Source: Parelaphostrongylus tenuis
Taxonomy: Eukaryota > Nematoda > Chromadorea > Rhabditida > Metastrongylidae
DNA: 64,000 nt
Reading direction: 5' to 3'
NCBI GenBank assembly: GCA_019055375.1
Contig: JAHQIW010004553.1
Location: 62,001 to 126,000, forward strand
The notes beneath the pieces are model-generated. The model was not told where the DNA came from, did no database searches, and saw only the letters and a list, made by a program, of their open reading frames with translations. The translations under genes were made by a program, and so were the position numbers. Positions 22,716-35,090 of the stretch are shown here, in pieces. Numbering within the stretch: the first letter of the stretch is position 1; each line of letters opens with the position of its first letter.

Positions 22716-25700
22716 TTCCATTTTGGAACAACTGTGTAAGAAATTATATGGCTTTTTCTAATTAGGAGGAAACGAACGAAAAGGCGATCTCATTTGCTGA
22801 AGAAGGGCTGTCACTTATAGGAGTACTAGTAACCATTCGAAAGCTAAGACTTGAGTCTGGAACCCAACGTCGCCTTTTTTCAGAACACCCCTTTAAAGCG
22901 CTCTAACAATCAAAATAAAATTATGTTTCTTAAAACTACATGTTTTTTTTCTCTTATTTTGCTTATATTTCGCTGGACAAAACTCCTTCCTCAGAGTGCC
23001 AATAGTCGAACTCGCCAGCTTTGAGAAACCCAGAAATATGTTTGCTTTCTAAAAACTTCCTCTGGTCTTTTGATTCGTGCTCCAAACCTAGCCGAACAGA
23101 GCTTTTTCCTCAGATTATTAGCAGTCATCTGATAGCGTTATGTTTCTTGATTCTAGCGATGTGCTCATTTTCTGGAAATGCGGTTTTAGCAGGAAAAATA
23201 AGATTGAGTTTTACATTTCGGCAACGTTGCTGTTGTATTCGACAAGACGACTGGCTGGGCAAGGCGGGACGATCGAGTTATGGTTGTTCAGTTGGGAATT
23301 TCTCCTCCGCTTTGGAAGAAACTCCAGATAAAATGAATGACTATAGCACTACAAAAATTTCACTACCCATTGATATATTTTTCGGCTTCCACCGAATTAT
23401 ATGCTTCATCGAGATGAAGGCCTAAGGCGAATGTTAAACACAATTTTTGATCTGGATAGTACATCGTTATAAAGGGATACTCTAAAAAACTGGCGACGTG
23501 GGGCCTTGGCCTCACGTTGGAAACTTCCTATCTAACAAATAGAATCGGTTTTTAATTTGCTCTGTTTTGTTCAGAAAAAATTTATCGTATATCAAACTCA
23601 CCGCGAAACGCCGCTCTAAGCGATGTTAAAAACAGAACTTTAATGCAAAAGAACTATTCAAAAATAACAAAAAAGTGCGGAAAACTTTTCGCTCACTCAA
23701 TATTTTTATTCAGTGGTCTCGTCCCATACTATTGTTTCATCTTTGAGTGATATATTTCCAGGAGAAAGTGTTCTTTTTCAGGTACCGCAGTTTATTCTCT
23801 TAACAGGAGAGAATATCTCATAGACATTATTGAAGTTTTCAGTACTCACTTATCAGCGATCAGTTAAACAGTCGTGAGAAAATGAGGTAATCAGTCAAAC
23901 ACTATCTACTATATCTCGTGATGCTGAGTGTTTGAACGTTAGGCGGAGATCGAACTCTCCTGTCACACTTTCTCAGGGGATGGGCGTGCGAACCGTCTGC
24001 GCTACCAACGCTCCTATTTTTCATCACTCTTCCTGCGACAGGAGGCGTGGGTCTGCCATCAACCAACCGTTGACGGTTTGGCTTGGCAAGCTCTTACGAG
24101 TATTGATCCCAGTTGGGACGAGATGTTAGATATACGTATAATCAATTGGAAATCTTTTCATTTTACCGATTGAACAGTGGTAAAAAGTTAGAAATGCTAG
24201 CATAGAAGCGTCGATAGTGCGGTTAACACGGACCTGCGAAAAGGGGTAATGCGAGTTCGATACCTGCCCAACGTCTAAGGTTTTGCATATCACTTAGCCT
24301 TACTGCATATATCTTTGTAACATTATTTCACCACTGAAGTGGTTAACACATTGGATGCTTCACACCCCCGGCTTTAGCCCGACCACTGCTTCACACGACT
24401 TTTAGTGCCGAGTGGTCAGTGATGCTGGTATCGGTAAATTGGCTTCTGGTTCGATCCCCTTTCACGATGCTTCACTGCAGTTTTCTTGGTGCTATCTTTT
24501 GGTGTGGATTATTATCGAAGGTTCTTCTGTAAACGTTATTATAGGAAAGGAAGGGCTCACTCATCTCACAAATCACTTTTGATACCAAACGTAGATCCAA
24601 GGCGTAGCAACGAAGCCATCTCACAAGATCTCCAATAAACTGCATCCACTTTCATATAAGTTTCTTCTAAAAACTCATGCACCGTCGAAAATATGTTTAC
24701 GAATACGACTTTTACAGCATCATAGAAGGAAATGTGAGAGATAGTTGAATACGCTTTGTAACGCCATAGATCTACGTTTTGTAATGAAAAGTAGTGGAAT
24801 GTTAGCTGAGCGTTCTTTTTTCTTAACACAGTAATCTATAGATGATCCTTCAATACTAATCGATACCATGAAATAGCACATGAGAAATGCTGGGAACTGT
24901 CAGGGGATCGAACCATCAACCTTCTTCTCAATGCCCGGCACCGCTCTACTCTGCACTGCGGACTGCTTTCCGAGCGGGCGAGACGGAGCAAGCGCCGTAG
25001 CCCTGTGGCACTGATGGTGTGAAATGAAAAAATTTCTATTGTGTCACACTGTATATATTCGACGTGATTTTGATTTGTTGTATATCTACCCCAATAAAAG
25101 CACTCAGATTGCCTTTACACACTGCAGCCCTCCCAGGCTGCGATCTCTAACCAATGACAAGGTTCATTCATCATAGCCATTCTATGTCGGTAATGTCATT
25201 GCATAGATATTTGCATCTTAATTGGTATCACTAACGCTGCTTTGAGCTATTTATCTAGGGAAGATCACCAAGGAGAGCGGTAGTGTCGAATGGCTTTTGT
25301 TAGACTTACTGCTCTAGAAAACTACATACCTTGTTTTTTCTGACTTTCTTTATCGCGTCTTGTCATAGGTTTTGCCACTAGGGAAATATACAACAAATTT
25401 ATTAGTTCTAATAATTTAATTGTGCTTAAACAGTACTATTCTAAGTATGTGCTATCAGCCAAACACATTTCTCCCGTCTCTCGTGCAAGAAGTCAATATC
25501 GCTTTGTGTAGAATTTTCTGAGCCTTCTTTAGTTGCCAAACTTGTCCATAATTGTCGCATCATGGCGAAACTTAATAAAGAACAGAAACGCTGTAACCTG
25601 GGCACAAATTCGATGGTCAAGAGAACACCACGCCTTAAGTGAGCTGTAATTTACCATCTGCATTGGATAATTTGATACTTATATGTCAGACGGCAATCTA

Positions 25701-26821
25701 AGAATAATTGACTTCATTTGTTGGATAAGGTTTTTTCATAAGTTTGTTACTAGTCATTTGAAAGCTCTAACCTCTAGCTAGAGTAGCCATGTGGACGGTT
25801 TTTTGAACACCCTCTTATAACACTGTAGAATCTAAAATAAAATTATGTTTCATGCGACCACGCATTATTTTTTATTATCTCGCCTATACTCTCTGAACAT
25901 GACTGCTTCCTTAGAGTGCTGGTATTCATTAGATAGCGCAAGTTTCAAAGAACTCAAAACTAGGCTTGCTTTTTGGAAAAGCTTCTTTGATGGCGCTTTA
26001 GGAGATGGTAAATGTTTGTACTTGCCGGACAGAGCTCTTTCTTTGGACTATCAATAATCATTCGATGCCATAATGATTGCTGAATTCAATGCTGCGCTTA
26101 TTTTGTGGAAAGACCTGTATCAAAGTATCATCAGCCTTTTTGTTTCAATGACCAAGTTGTTAGTTGGTCTTCGACTCCCTGTTCTCCCATCGAATTTTGC
26201 CATGTTCGTTTCTCTTTGCATGAGCATAGACTTTCTTTTTGCTTGTGTTTGTTTTCACTTTTGCTTAGATTAATTCTTCTCAATGACCAACTTGCTCAAC
26301 AATTATGATGTACACTTTTCACTTTTATCAGGTCATCGATTCATCGGTTACTTTCTTTGCTAAATAGTCATTTTGAAACATATTACATCGCTGGAATCCC
26401 TTTAAAAAGACATTTCTCTAGCTCTTGTCGAGCCGTTTTTGATTTTTCTTTCGAAATCAGAGCGCTTTCTAACCCTTTCCTTCCTTCTCCTCACGTTCAT
26501 CTAACGCCATGTTTTCTCTTTTTTTACCTTCCATATTCGACTATTTTGCCGCAATCATAATAATCACTCAGGAGACAATTTTTCAAAGCTTTTTCAATCT
26601 GTCCGTTTTTCTAAACTTCTTAGTGTGTTCTCTAAACTGACGAGTTTCAGATAAATGGCCTGCTACAAGTCGCGGATCTCATCCTGTTACAGGCGTAGAT
26701 GAGCAGCTTATTAGTTTTTCAAACGTTAAGGGGTAAGACAGCCAGCTTTCGTTTTCACTTTTTGTTTGCTTTTTAACATACTAAGTTTCCCATCGACGTA
26801 TTTTATGCGTGGTTCTTTCAG

Positions 26822-26979
26822 CATTGGTCATTGATTCTCGTTGTTTTGATCTTTTCACTCGAACTCATCTCGGAATCTCACTAATATCGGTGAACGATGT
26901 CACATTTGGCGCCGAAGCAACTCTTCTTGTTCCGTCAATACCACAGGAGATGTCTGTTCTACTGGCAGTCGACGCCTCA
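26822..26979 (+). CDS. Exon of an LRP-like receptor (propeller blade)
   Basis: Open segment reading ALVIDSRCFDLFTRTHLG, then ISLISVNDVTFGAEATLLVP and LLAVDAS. It is preceded by TTTCAG at 26816-26821 and followed by donor GTAAGA at 26980. Together with the next exons it reads as a YWTD-type beta-propeller of the LDL-receptor-related family: endocytic or signalling receptors with extracellular ligand-binding propellers flanked by EGF modules. The family call rests mainly on 31640-32324 and 52666-53330. A possible earlier exon lies at 26652-26732 but its phase does not match. Confidence 0.5.
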
Positions 26980-27066
26980 GTAAGACTATGATGTTTTTAA
27001 TGTCACAAAACCTAAAAAGAAGATCTGATATTAAAGGGCACATAATACTACACTCTACGTAATTAA

Positions 27067-27174
27067 CCATACTCTTTATCGACCGACACCCATATTTCCA
27101 TCAATCTCGGTCGAATTGGATATGGTGTCGAAGAATCTCCAACATCAATTGCTTATGACTGGATTACTAAAAAG
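27067..27174 (+). CDS. Exon of an LRP-like receptor (propeller blade)
   Basis: Reads PYSLSTDTHISINLGRIGYG, then VEESPTSIAYDWITKK, and ends in phase 0 at donor GTATGT (27175). SIAYDW.. followed by IYIS.. in the next exon is the classic start of a YWTD blade (..lavDw.gr.lYw..). I see no AG acceptor directly upstream of the in-frame stop at 27064, so either the 5' border is wrong or the splice site is lost. Confidence 0.5.
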
Positions 27175-27293
27175 GTATGTTTCTGCTGTTTTCCAACTTG
27201 TCGTCTATTTTTCCTTCTATCCTATTAACAGCGTGATTCTGTTCGAGTGAAGCCTTGCTGATTCAAATTGTCTTAATTTTTGCGAAATTTTAG

Positions 27294-27436
27294 ATATATA
27301 TCTCGCTTTCGGGTGTTGGTCATGATAGTTCAGCTAGGATATATGCCTGTGATTCAATAGATGCGACGAATTGCACTATAGTCGTCTATGATAATCTCGA
27401 CTATTTGCATTCACTCTGTTTGGACGCTTTAGACGG
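27294..27436 (+). CDS. Exon of an LRP-like receptor (propeller blade)
   Basis: Acceptor ATTTTAG at 27287-27293, donor GTAGTC at 27437, phase 0 in and phase 2 out. Translation IYISLSGVGHDSSARIYACD, then SIDATNCTIVVYDNLDYLHS and LCLDALDG. It continues the blade begun by AYDWITKK and leads into another (..LCLDALDG), as expected for consecutive YWTD repeats. Confidence 0.6.
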
Positions 27437-27495
27437 GTAGTCTCTCTGAGATTATGTTATTCCGTTTTTTCAGTTGTAATGATCCGTCTTCATAG

Positions 27496-27562
27496 TGTAT
27501 TTTTTCGCTGTGCGGATCCCAGTACTTCTAGCATTCAGTTCTTTTTTGATTTCTTGAACGTT
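27496..27562 (+). CDS. Probable exon of an LRP-like receptor
   Basis: Short segment VFFRCADPSTSSIQFFFDFL+NV between CTTCATAG and donor GTAAGA (27563). Its phase (one base in, phase 0 out) fits the preceding exon exactly, joining LDALDG to VFFRC. An upstream acceptor (TTTTTTCAG) would instead give an immediate stop. Small, so moderate support. Confidence 0.4.
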
Positions 27563-28311
27563 GTAAGACTTTGGTTGAACTCGTCTTCTTGCAACGTCGA
27601 GGATAGCCTGGTTGTGACGTTTAATACTTCATTCGTTACTGACTGTCGAGTAGTGTAGAGGACGGAGTTTTACCCGCGTGCGCTGCGACAAGCATAACAA
27701 CCGCTCGGCCACGGGGCCCCCATTACATGGTTCATTCAAATCTACGTTATTTGAGGGTTATTTCTAACCATCGTAAGCATTCACATGTGAAGATTAAAGT
27801 CTTGATCTCAGCAAGTTGACATTTAAGTCCCACGTTTATCTTCGTGCGACATACGGAGGGATCTCGCGACGAGCGCTGCGCGTTAAAATGAAATTTTTTC
27901 GTTTTCTGATGTAATTAGGATAGCTATCATTACTAAAGGGGTTTAGTTGTCAGTCATCGACTGAATATGATAGAAAAGACTTCAATAATGCTATTTTTGG
28001 TTTGAATATGCCGAATCAATTACAGAGCATTAAATTTTCATAAAAGGTCATACTGAGCATTGCAACACAATTCCATTTCATCGATAAGACTAAGAAGTTT
28101 CTCGAGATTAATGATACTACAGGAGACTAAACCATTTTAGTACTAAGATTTTGGTCTTTCAGTATAAAGATATCAACTTCTTATATTAATCACATACACT
28201 TTGCTATGAACATTGTTTATGTGGTGTCTTCTGGAGGTAATCCAGTGTAGAATATTTTTTCCAAAGACATTTACTCAATATCATGGAGAGAATGGTACTT
28301 GTCTATTAAGA

Positions 28312-28973
28312 GGCATTAAATGAAAGACCGATCTCATTGGCTGGAGAGGAGCTCTTCATAGGAGTGGCAGTAATAATTCGAAAACTTGGATTTCTGGCTA
28401 CAGCTCTACATTGCTGGTTTTCGGAAAAGACTCTTTTATAACGCTGTAGCATTCAGAATAAAAACGATGTTCTAAACCCGCCGTTTACCTTCATTTTTTT
28501 CCCACGCGTATGATTCTCGGAAGCACGAAAAGCATGTGAACGTGCAGTGAAATTTTGTAGCATCTAAGTCGATCGTTTTATCTGGAATTTCCTTCAAAGC
28601 GGAGAGAAAACCTCCCAACTAAATAATAAGTTAACAAGTTGCATCCCGCATATCTATCGGTCACGGCATCGATCAGCTGCCTCCGACCCCATAAACTAGT
28701 CAATAAACAAGCTCTCCAAAAATGTAAAACTCGGTAGTATCTCTATTAGTCTACTGAAAGCTCTGCTTGGCGATGTTGAAGCAAAAATCGATATAAGAAA
28801 AAAATGCGTGATCGTGGTAACATAAACTTGTTATGAATTTTACAGCGTTGTAAAAGTGTTTTGGAAATCCGGCTACGTGGAACTCTAGCCATAGATCTAA
28901 CCTTTCGAATGGTTACTGATAATCATATGAAAAGCTCCTGGTCAGCAAGTGAGGTCTGTATTTCATTTGTCTC
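28312..28973. mobile_element. Long-TIR MITE of the dominant repeat family
   Basis: Left end GACCGATCTCATTGGCTGGA.., TTCATAGGAGTGGCAGTAAT. Inverted right end (from ~28973) ..GACCTCACTTGCTGACCAGG, AGCTTTTCATATGATTATCA. The interior shares CGGAAGCACGAAAAGCAT and ATGAACGTG-type words with 43.5 kb and 45.8 kb copies. Confidence 0.6.
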
Positions 28974-31639
28974 CACATAATGGACAATCACCGAAAGAAG
29001 TATGCAGAGAAAGTACAAAATGCTTTGCTTTGTGAACTGCTAGTTGTTGGATTGAAGAGTAAGGATTTCTGGGGCAAATAGTCGTTCTCTTCACTAAAAG
29101 TACGTTTAGATTAGTCCCTCGGTTCCCATCTATCACACGGAAATAATCCAGAAAACGACCCCTTTCTCTTGATAGATCTTTTCATTAGACTGTTAGTAAT
29201 CATTTGAAAGCCTGGGTTTTCTAAAATTTTCTTGTGCGCTCGTTTTTGAAAAAGTCTTTTTACAGCGCTGCAGCAAAAAGGAAAGTTCTATGTTCCACCC
29301 ACGCATATTTCTCGTAGTGCAGTGTTCTTCTCTTGATTTATACGTAATCGTTCGATAGCAGAAGTTTCGGCGATTTAAACGCCTTGCTTATTTTCTGAAA
29401 AGATTGCTTCACATATGCCGTGCATTTAATCGTCGGCTAGTGTGTATGCGTGGCCGTGGATCGATACCCAGCCAATCGATCGCGCGTGTGCGACTCACAT
29501 GTCTAATGCAATTTTTGTTATCGAATCTAAAATTTCTCTCCGCTGTGAAAGAAACTCCAGTTAATACGTATCACTCTGATATCACTCTGATACTACAAGA
29601 CCTCCTTCACACGTTCATATGCTCGTCGTGCAACAACGAAGTAATTATTAAATTGCGGTGAAACGTAATTCGATTTTGAATGCTACGTCACTATAAAGGA
29701 GCTTTTCAAAAAACGAACACGTACAGGTCTCCCGAGACATCACCTTTCAAAATACTGCTAACTCTTGTGAAAGGTTCTTGTCCAGCAAAAGGGGTATTTT
29801 CCATACCGGTAAATTTGCCTAAAGTCCAAAACATATTGCATCTGTACATATATATACATATACATATATATGCTTATATATATGCATATATAATGACAGA
29901 TAAATCAGTTATCTTTTTTCGTTAGTAGAACGTACCATGGCGGTCCTTCCACAAACGAAGCTCATTATCAAAATCGGCATTTATTAAACTATCGAATTTA
30001 TTATGAAGATATCAGTTAACAAGGAACCAAGCGTTATGTTTATCTTGAAAAATGTTACTCTCCACAACGATGTTGTGTTGTCGTTCAAACAGAGTATTTT
30101 CCGATACATGGGCGTTCTTCGTACTACATAACCCTTCACAGAAGTCTCTTCTGTGGTATTCCACCGTTCAGTAATGCTAGTGTTTCCTCAAAACCTCAAC
30201 TTACTATAGAAATTTCCATATTCCACTGCAGCGCGAGGTAAACTATGAGATTGTAGTGATTTTTGTAAAGAACTTGAGACTCAAGAGGTCAAGAAACTCT
30301 ATCATGCTTGTTATCCTTTCAACTAAGCACATAGCGCTGCTAGAATCAGTTACGTATTGGATATATATGAACAAATAGCCGACATTTGCAGACGGATGTC
30401 TTATCGTTCTTATGTGATTCGCTTCGCTTTGTTTTGCAGGTGCTTCGATGTGAGATTACTCATAGATATGTGGTCATCTATCGGTCGGTCGGTAACGCTG
30501 GCAAAACGCGCTGCAACGAGCGGGCTATAGGTGCGAATCGAGCAGACGGCATCTCTGATAACCATCCATTTGTCCTATCCGTAAAAACAAGCACATCTCA
30601 GCCGTCGTGATTTTAATCTTCGCATCACGCCAATCAACGCTTGATCAACTACAGTATATACATGTATGTATGTACATACTCACGCACGATATACCCCATA
30701 TGTGTATACATATGCATATAGTCAATCAGAATTCATTTTATTTGACTGCCTATTGCGGTGGTACCATGTTATAATAAACCTAATAAGGAAAAGTGGTGTG
30801 CCAAAACGTTTGCTTCAGCTGAGATTCGAACCCAGCTTTTATCTTCTCAGGTGGAGCGTCCTGAAGTTGTACTATCGGCGCTCTCTTTTCGGTGCGTAAG
30901 CTGGGATATATATATATATATAAGTACATATATATAAATATATATATGCATATATACATATATGTACACATATAAACATCCAACGTCAACTTAAGGAAGA
31001 AAGTGTGATCGTAACTGAGCACAGTGTTGAGATAATCGAAACATGATTATCACCGTTGACATCCCGTCTCAACGTACTAACGGGGTGCTCTGCGACACAC
31101 GTGGTCGATCAATCTACGGTTGATGGTTCGATTCCGCACAAGACATGGCAAGCTTTCCTTCCCTCCGGGATTGATGAGTAGATAACACATCTGTCTGGGA
31201 AGATAGCAGAACTTACTTGATACATCGGTCTGCCATCGGGAATCTTTGTAAAGGCTAAATTTGCATTCAGTCGCCGCAGATATATTGGGAAAGTGAGAAA
31301 CTGATTAGCAATGAAAACTTCATAGTGTATCTCAATGATTTAGGCAGTGTACTGTTTCCAACCCCTCCTTCAAGAGCTCTTCTATGATCACCCGAGGACA
31401 CCTTGGCTTACCCATGTTCGAGATCGCCAGATGTGACTGACCAATATTTTACGACATTCACGAAGAAAATAAAATCCCCAAGAAGCAGTCGAAAAGCACG
31501 CGAAATGTTCGAGGACCCTAGCAGTGATACATACGAGAGATAAAATCGAATGCCAGAAGTGTTGCGACCCACATAATAAAGTGTGGGAACGGTTCGTATA
31601 AATTACAATAGAAAAAACACCTCCGCGTTTTATTTTAAG

Positions 31640-31834
31640 CCAGCTTCTATTTGTAGATATCTTGCTTCCACCGCTCGGATTTCCGAGTATAGTGATAAGC
31701 GGACTGTTGAGAGCTCACCACACTGCTTGTTGAAATTGTCTTCGTTCAGAAACATGTGCTGGCTTAATGGTTTGACGAATTGTATAGAAAAGTCTTTTAT
31801 GAATGGCAAACATCATGACAAGCATCCATATAGT
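31640..31834 (+). CDS. Exon of an LRP-like receptor (propeller blade)
   Basis: Acceptor TTTTAAG, perfect donor GTAAGT at 31835, phase 0 at both ends, 65 codons. Key text: SSFRNMCWLNGLTNCIEKSF, then MNGKHHDKHPYS. The pattern CW.n...n.IeKs.m.Gk...HPYS is the second half of a YWTD blade and the linker into the next. It is joined to the 26.8-27.6 kb exons by a 4-kb repeat-rich intron. Confidence 0.6.
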
Positions 31835-31927
31835 GTAAGTACAAAATTAAACGTCGATTCGTGAGACATAAAGTTTTTTTTCTCTAGAAACTATTCTTTT
31901 TCCGTATGATCTTTTACATTTTTCAAG

Positions 31928-32116
31928 GACCATGCATTACGTATGTCCGAAGATGCAACATACTCTTCGCTTACTCTTGATCTCCACGCAAGGCAAATTT
32001 ACTTTGTCAAAACACAGCGGAAATCGTCCCAAATTTGGTACTGTGAACTGTATCGTCGTGATTCATGCGCCGTACTCTACGAAACGGATCCTATCCAGTT
32101 TCTTTCTGTTCTCAAG
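31928..32116 (+). CDS. Exon of an LRP-like receptor (propeller blade)
   Basis: Acceptor TTTTTCAAG, phase 0 at both ends. Reads DHALRMSEDATYSSLTLDLH, then ARQIYFVKTQRKSSQIWYCE. SLTLD.harqIYFV....sqIWyceL is a clear YWTD-class blade (SLT.D...r.lYwv....s.I...dl). The proposed donor GTCACT is weak. Confidence 0.65.
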
Positions 32117-32181
32117 GTCACTCTTTTATCTTCTTTCGATATGAGATGCTGTGAATACGTTTCAAGTTTGACACGTTTTAG

Positions 32182-32324
32182 TCTTATTTGGTATGGTCTA
32201 CTTCTCAATTTGGTGAACTGATTATCTGCGAGAAGTCGAACTGTAGCAATACTTACAAAACGATTGAGAATGTTCGTGGTGTGGAGTCTCTAGCAGTCAT
32301 CGATCCTTCTATGCAACCTAAAAA
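32182..32324 (+). CDS. Exon of an LRP-like receptor (last blade of first propeller)
   Basis: Acceptor CACGTTTTAG, donor GTAGGT at 32325, phase 0 in and phase 2 out. Reads SYLVWSTSQFGELIICEKSN, then CSNTYKTIENVRGVESLAVI and DPSMQPK. YLVWst..gelI.cek..c....I.nvrGVesLAViDPs.QP is the characteristic final blade of LRP propellers, after which an EGF module is expected. The next plausible exon is at 52.29 kb. Confidence 0.7.
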
Positions 32325-32594
32325 GTAGGTTTTATCGATGTATCCACTTTTTTGTGTGTATAGAAAGCCGTTAGGTGTCTTTATCGGGTTTATCGAGCTA
32401 ACAGAGTATCTGTTGTGTGAAAAAATTAAAATGGTTGTAGTGGCTTCTTCTTTATAAATTATGATTTCTTCATTCCCTTCAGCTGACCTTCATGACACCG
32501 ATAAATAATGCATTTTATAAATCTTCATCGTGGCTTTCTGTTGATGAGGTTGCAATTCGTAAATATCTGTAAATGTGGTGACCGTTGACCCACG

Positions 32595-32740
32595 GCGCTA
32601 GCACCACCCCGTCGCGTAAGCGGCGGTGAACACCCTGTTGTGACTGGCTTGTGCCGACGTCGATGGGGAACAAGGTTGCTGGTTCGATTTTTTACCATCA
32701 CGCTTCACTGTAATTTTTTGGTGCTATCCTTTTATTTTCA
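32595..32740 (+). repeat. Dispersed repeat, tRNA-like, shared with 24390-24525
   Basis: GCTGGTTCGAT followed by CACGCTTCACTGTAATTTTT and TGGTGCTATC matches 24450-24500 (TCTGGTTCGATCCCC, CACGATGCTTCACTGCAGTT, TTGGTGCTATC). The B-box-like GGTTCGAT suggests a tRNA origin. Confidence 0.55.
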
Positions 32741-33062
32741 ATAAGTATGCTCTAATCGCCGACACATCACATTGCGCCATATCTCGTATAGTAAGTTTGA
32801 AAAAGTGTTGGAGACGCGTTCTCACCCCATAAACCACGTTTAGTATCAGAATCTTGTAAAATGTTAAACAACTGAGCATTTTTTGGTGTAATATTTACGC
32901 TATAAAAAAACCTTTGGTAATAAGCGACACTACAAAATTACGCCAAAATAAAACTACAGTAAAGCGTTGTTTTAAGGGACCAAATCAGCACTCTTTTTCC
33001 CAACAGGTGCCAGCGCTAGGCACCGTCACCGCTGAGCCGCCGCGTGCGCAACGGGGCAGAGC

Positions 33063-34040
33063 TAGCGTCGTGGATCCAAAGCTCCTCAATGTGTTAATCC
33101 GTTGGGAATTGAAGCCTCATCGCTGTCCTCTTAGACTTTCAGCAGTCAATCGTTAGCTTGAATTTCGGAAAATAAAATTTTGGTGCAACAGCAAAAAGAG
33201 TTTGTATTTCACCTACGGCGCTTATTTTTGCACGGCTAGCGTGTGCCCTTTTGTTTTCATCAGGCTTCCAACAATTTTTCGATGGCTTCAAAAACGACGG
33301 TGCTGAAACTGGGCTTGGATTTTGAAAAGGTTTTCATACAGTGCTGTAAGAGGGAAAAAATTAACATCTTGCACTCAAAAGTACGTGCACTAGGAGTATA
33401 TGAGCGCGTTAGAGAAACCGTGATGTAATAAAATATAGAAAGGAATTCAAAATTTCGGAGCGAGAAATTATGTCCAAAATAAGTCGCGACAGTCAAGCGG
33501 CTTTTGATCCGCACTGCATGCAGTGATTTCAGCTGCTGTTTCAGAAAGAGAGCGATTTTGTTATTTATTCAAAAATTTTTATTTACTGATTCGAAAGAGT
33601 TTTCACGTTTCTCAATCTACACTTCTAGAAGAGATGTTATTCTACGATCCTATAGATTCTATAGGTACTAGCTTTTTTCATGATACTTTCAAATAAATCC
33701 GTTATGAACTTTAAGCGACGGACCAACTACCTTGTGTGCGACTAATAATCTTCTTTTCGCTCTTACAGTGCTCTATGGAGACTTTCCAGAAGCGACAGAA
33801 TGGTCAACACATGTGAAATCGAACACCACTGAAAGTCAAACGAGAAAGAACCCTAGCCAAGCAAACAATGCGCACCGAAGGTGAAACATGATGTTCTTTT
33901 TGTTGCTGCAACGTGCTAAGAGGGCTCAAGTACACTACTGTATCATCGTTTTTGAGGTATCGAATGACTATCGAAACTCTAATGGAGAATATCCGAGCGC
34001 GAAAAATTCATGGAGATACGCATTCAAATGAATGCACACT
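33063..34040 (+). repeat. Left arm of a ~2-kb near-perfect palindrome
   Basis: 978 bp that is the reverse complement of 34113-35090. Position x pairs with 68153-x at both ends and in the interior checks, so there is no net length difference. I saw only a handful of substitutions (for example near 33556, 33118 and 33157). The arms contain sequence of the dispersed long-TIR repeat family (...TTTCAGCAGTCAATCGTTAG...). Apparent reading frames of 61 and 84 codons occur once on each strand in each arm and are mirror copies, not evidence of coding. A transcript across both arms would fold into a ~1-kb duplex. Confidence 0.95.
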
Positions 34041-34112
34041 TTCATCATCTTCGTATCGTTTACTTAGAAATCATAGTGTAAGATATAAAAATCTACTGAA
34101 CCCTTCTGGAAT

Positions 34113-35090
34113 AGTGTGCATTCATTTGAATGCGTATCTCCATGAATTTTTCGCGCTCGGATATTCTCCATTAGAGTTTCGATAGTCATTCGATACCTCA
34201 AAAACGATGATACAGTAGTGTACTTGAGCCCTCTTAGCACGTTGCAGCAACAAAAAGAACATCATGTTTCACCTTCGGTGCGCATTGTTTGCTTGGCTAG
34301 GGTTCTTTCTCGTTTGACTTTCAGTGGTGTTCGATTTCACATGTGTTGACCATTCTGTCGCTTCTGGAAAGTCTCCATAGAGCACTGTAAGAGCGAAAAG
34401 AAGATTATTAGTCGCACACAAGGTAGTTGGTCCGTCGCTTAAAGTTCATAACGGATTTATTTGAAAGTATCATGAAAAAAGCTAGTACCTATAGAATCTA
34501 TAGGATCGTAGAATAACATCTCTTCTAGAAGTGTAGATTGAGAAACGTGAAAACTCTTTCGAATCAGTAAATAAAAATTTTTGAATAAATAACAAAACCG
34601 CTCTCTTTCTGAAACAGCAGCTGAAATCACTGCATGCAGTGCGGATCAAAAGCCGCTTGACTGTCGCGACTTATTTTGGACATAATTTCTCGCTCCGAAA
34701 TTTTGAATTCCTTTCTATATTTTATTACATCACGGTTTCTCTAACGCGCTCATATACTCCTAGTGCACGTACTTTTGAGTGCAAGATGTTAATTTTTTCC
34801 CTCTTACAGCACTGTATGAAAACCTTTTCAAAATCCAAGCCCAGTTTCAGCACCGTCGTTTTTGAAGCCATCGAAAAATTGTTGGAAGCCTGATGAAAAC
34901 AAAAGGGCACACGCTAGCCGTGCAAAAATAAGCGCCGTAGGTGAAATACAAACTCTTTTTGCTGTTGCACCGAAATTTTATTTTCCGAAATTAAAGCTAA
35001 CGATTGACTGCTGAAAGTCTAAGAGGACAGCGAAGAGGCTCCAATTCCCAACGGATTAACACATTGAGGAGCTTTGGATCCACGACGCTA
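34113..35090 (-). repeat. Right arm of the ~2-kb palindrome
   Basis: Inverted copy of 33063-34040, separated by a 72-bp AT-rich spacer (34041-34112). Similarity stops abruptly at both outer borders, and I see no direct-repeat target duplication or terminal motif there. Either a recent inverted duplication or an assembly/amplification chimera could produce this. Confidence 0.95.

Noticed and set aside
26652..26732. Additional LRP exon (KWPATSRGSHPVTGVDEQLI..)
   Set aside because: Good acceptor and donor, but its phase does not join to the next exon. Mentioned only as a possibility.
33243..34910. Mirror-image 61- and 84-codon proteins found twice each
   Set aside because: They are the same sequence read from the two arms of the palindrome. 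Duplication of chance frames is not conservation.
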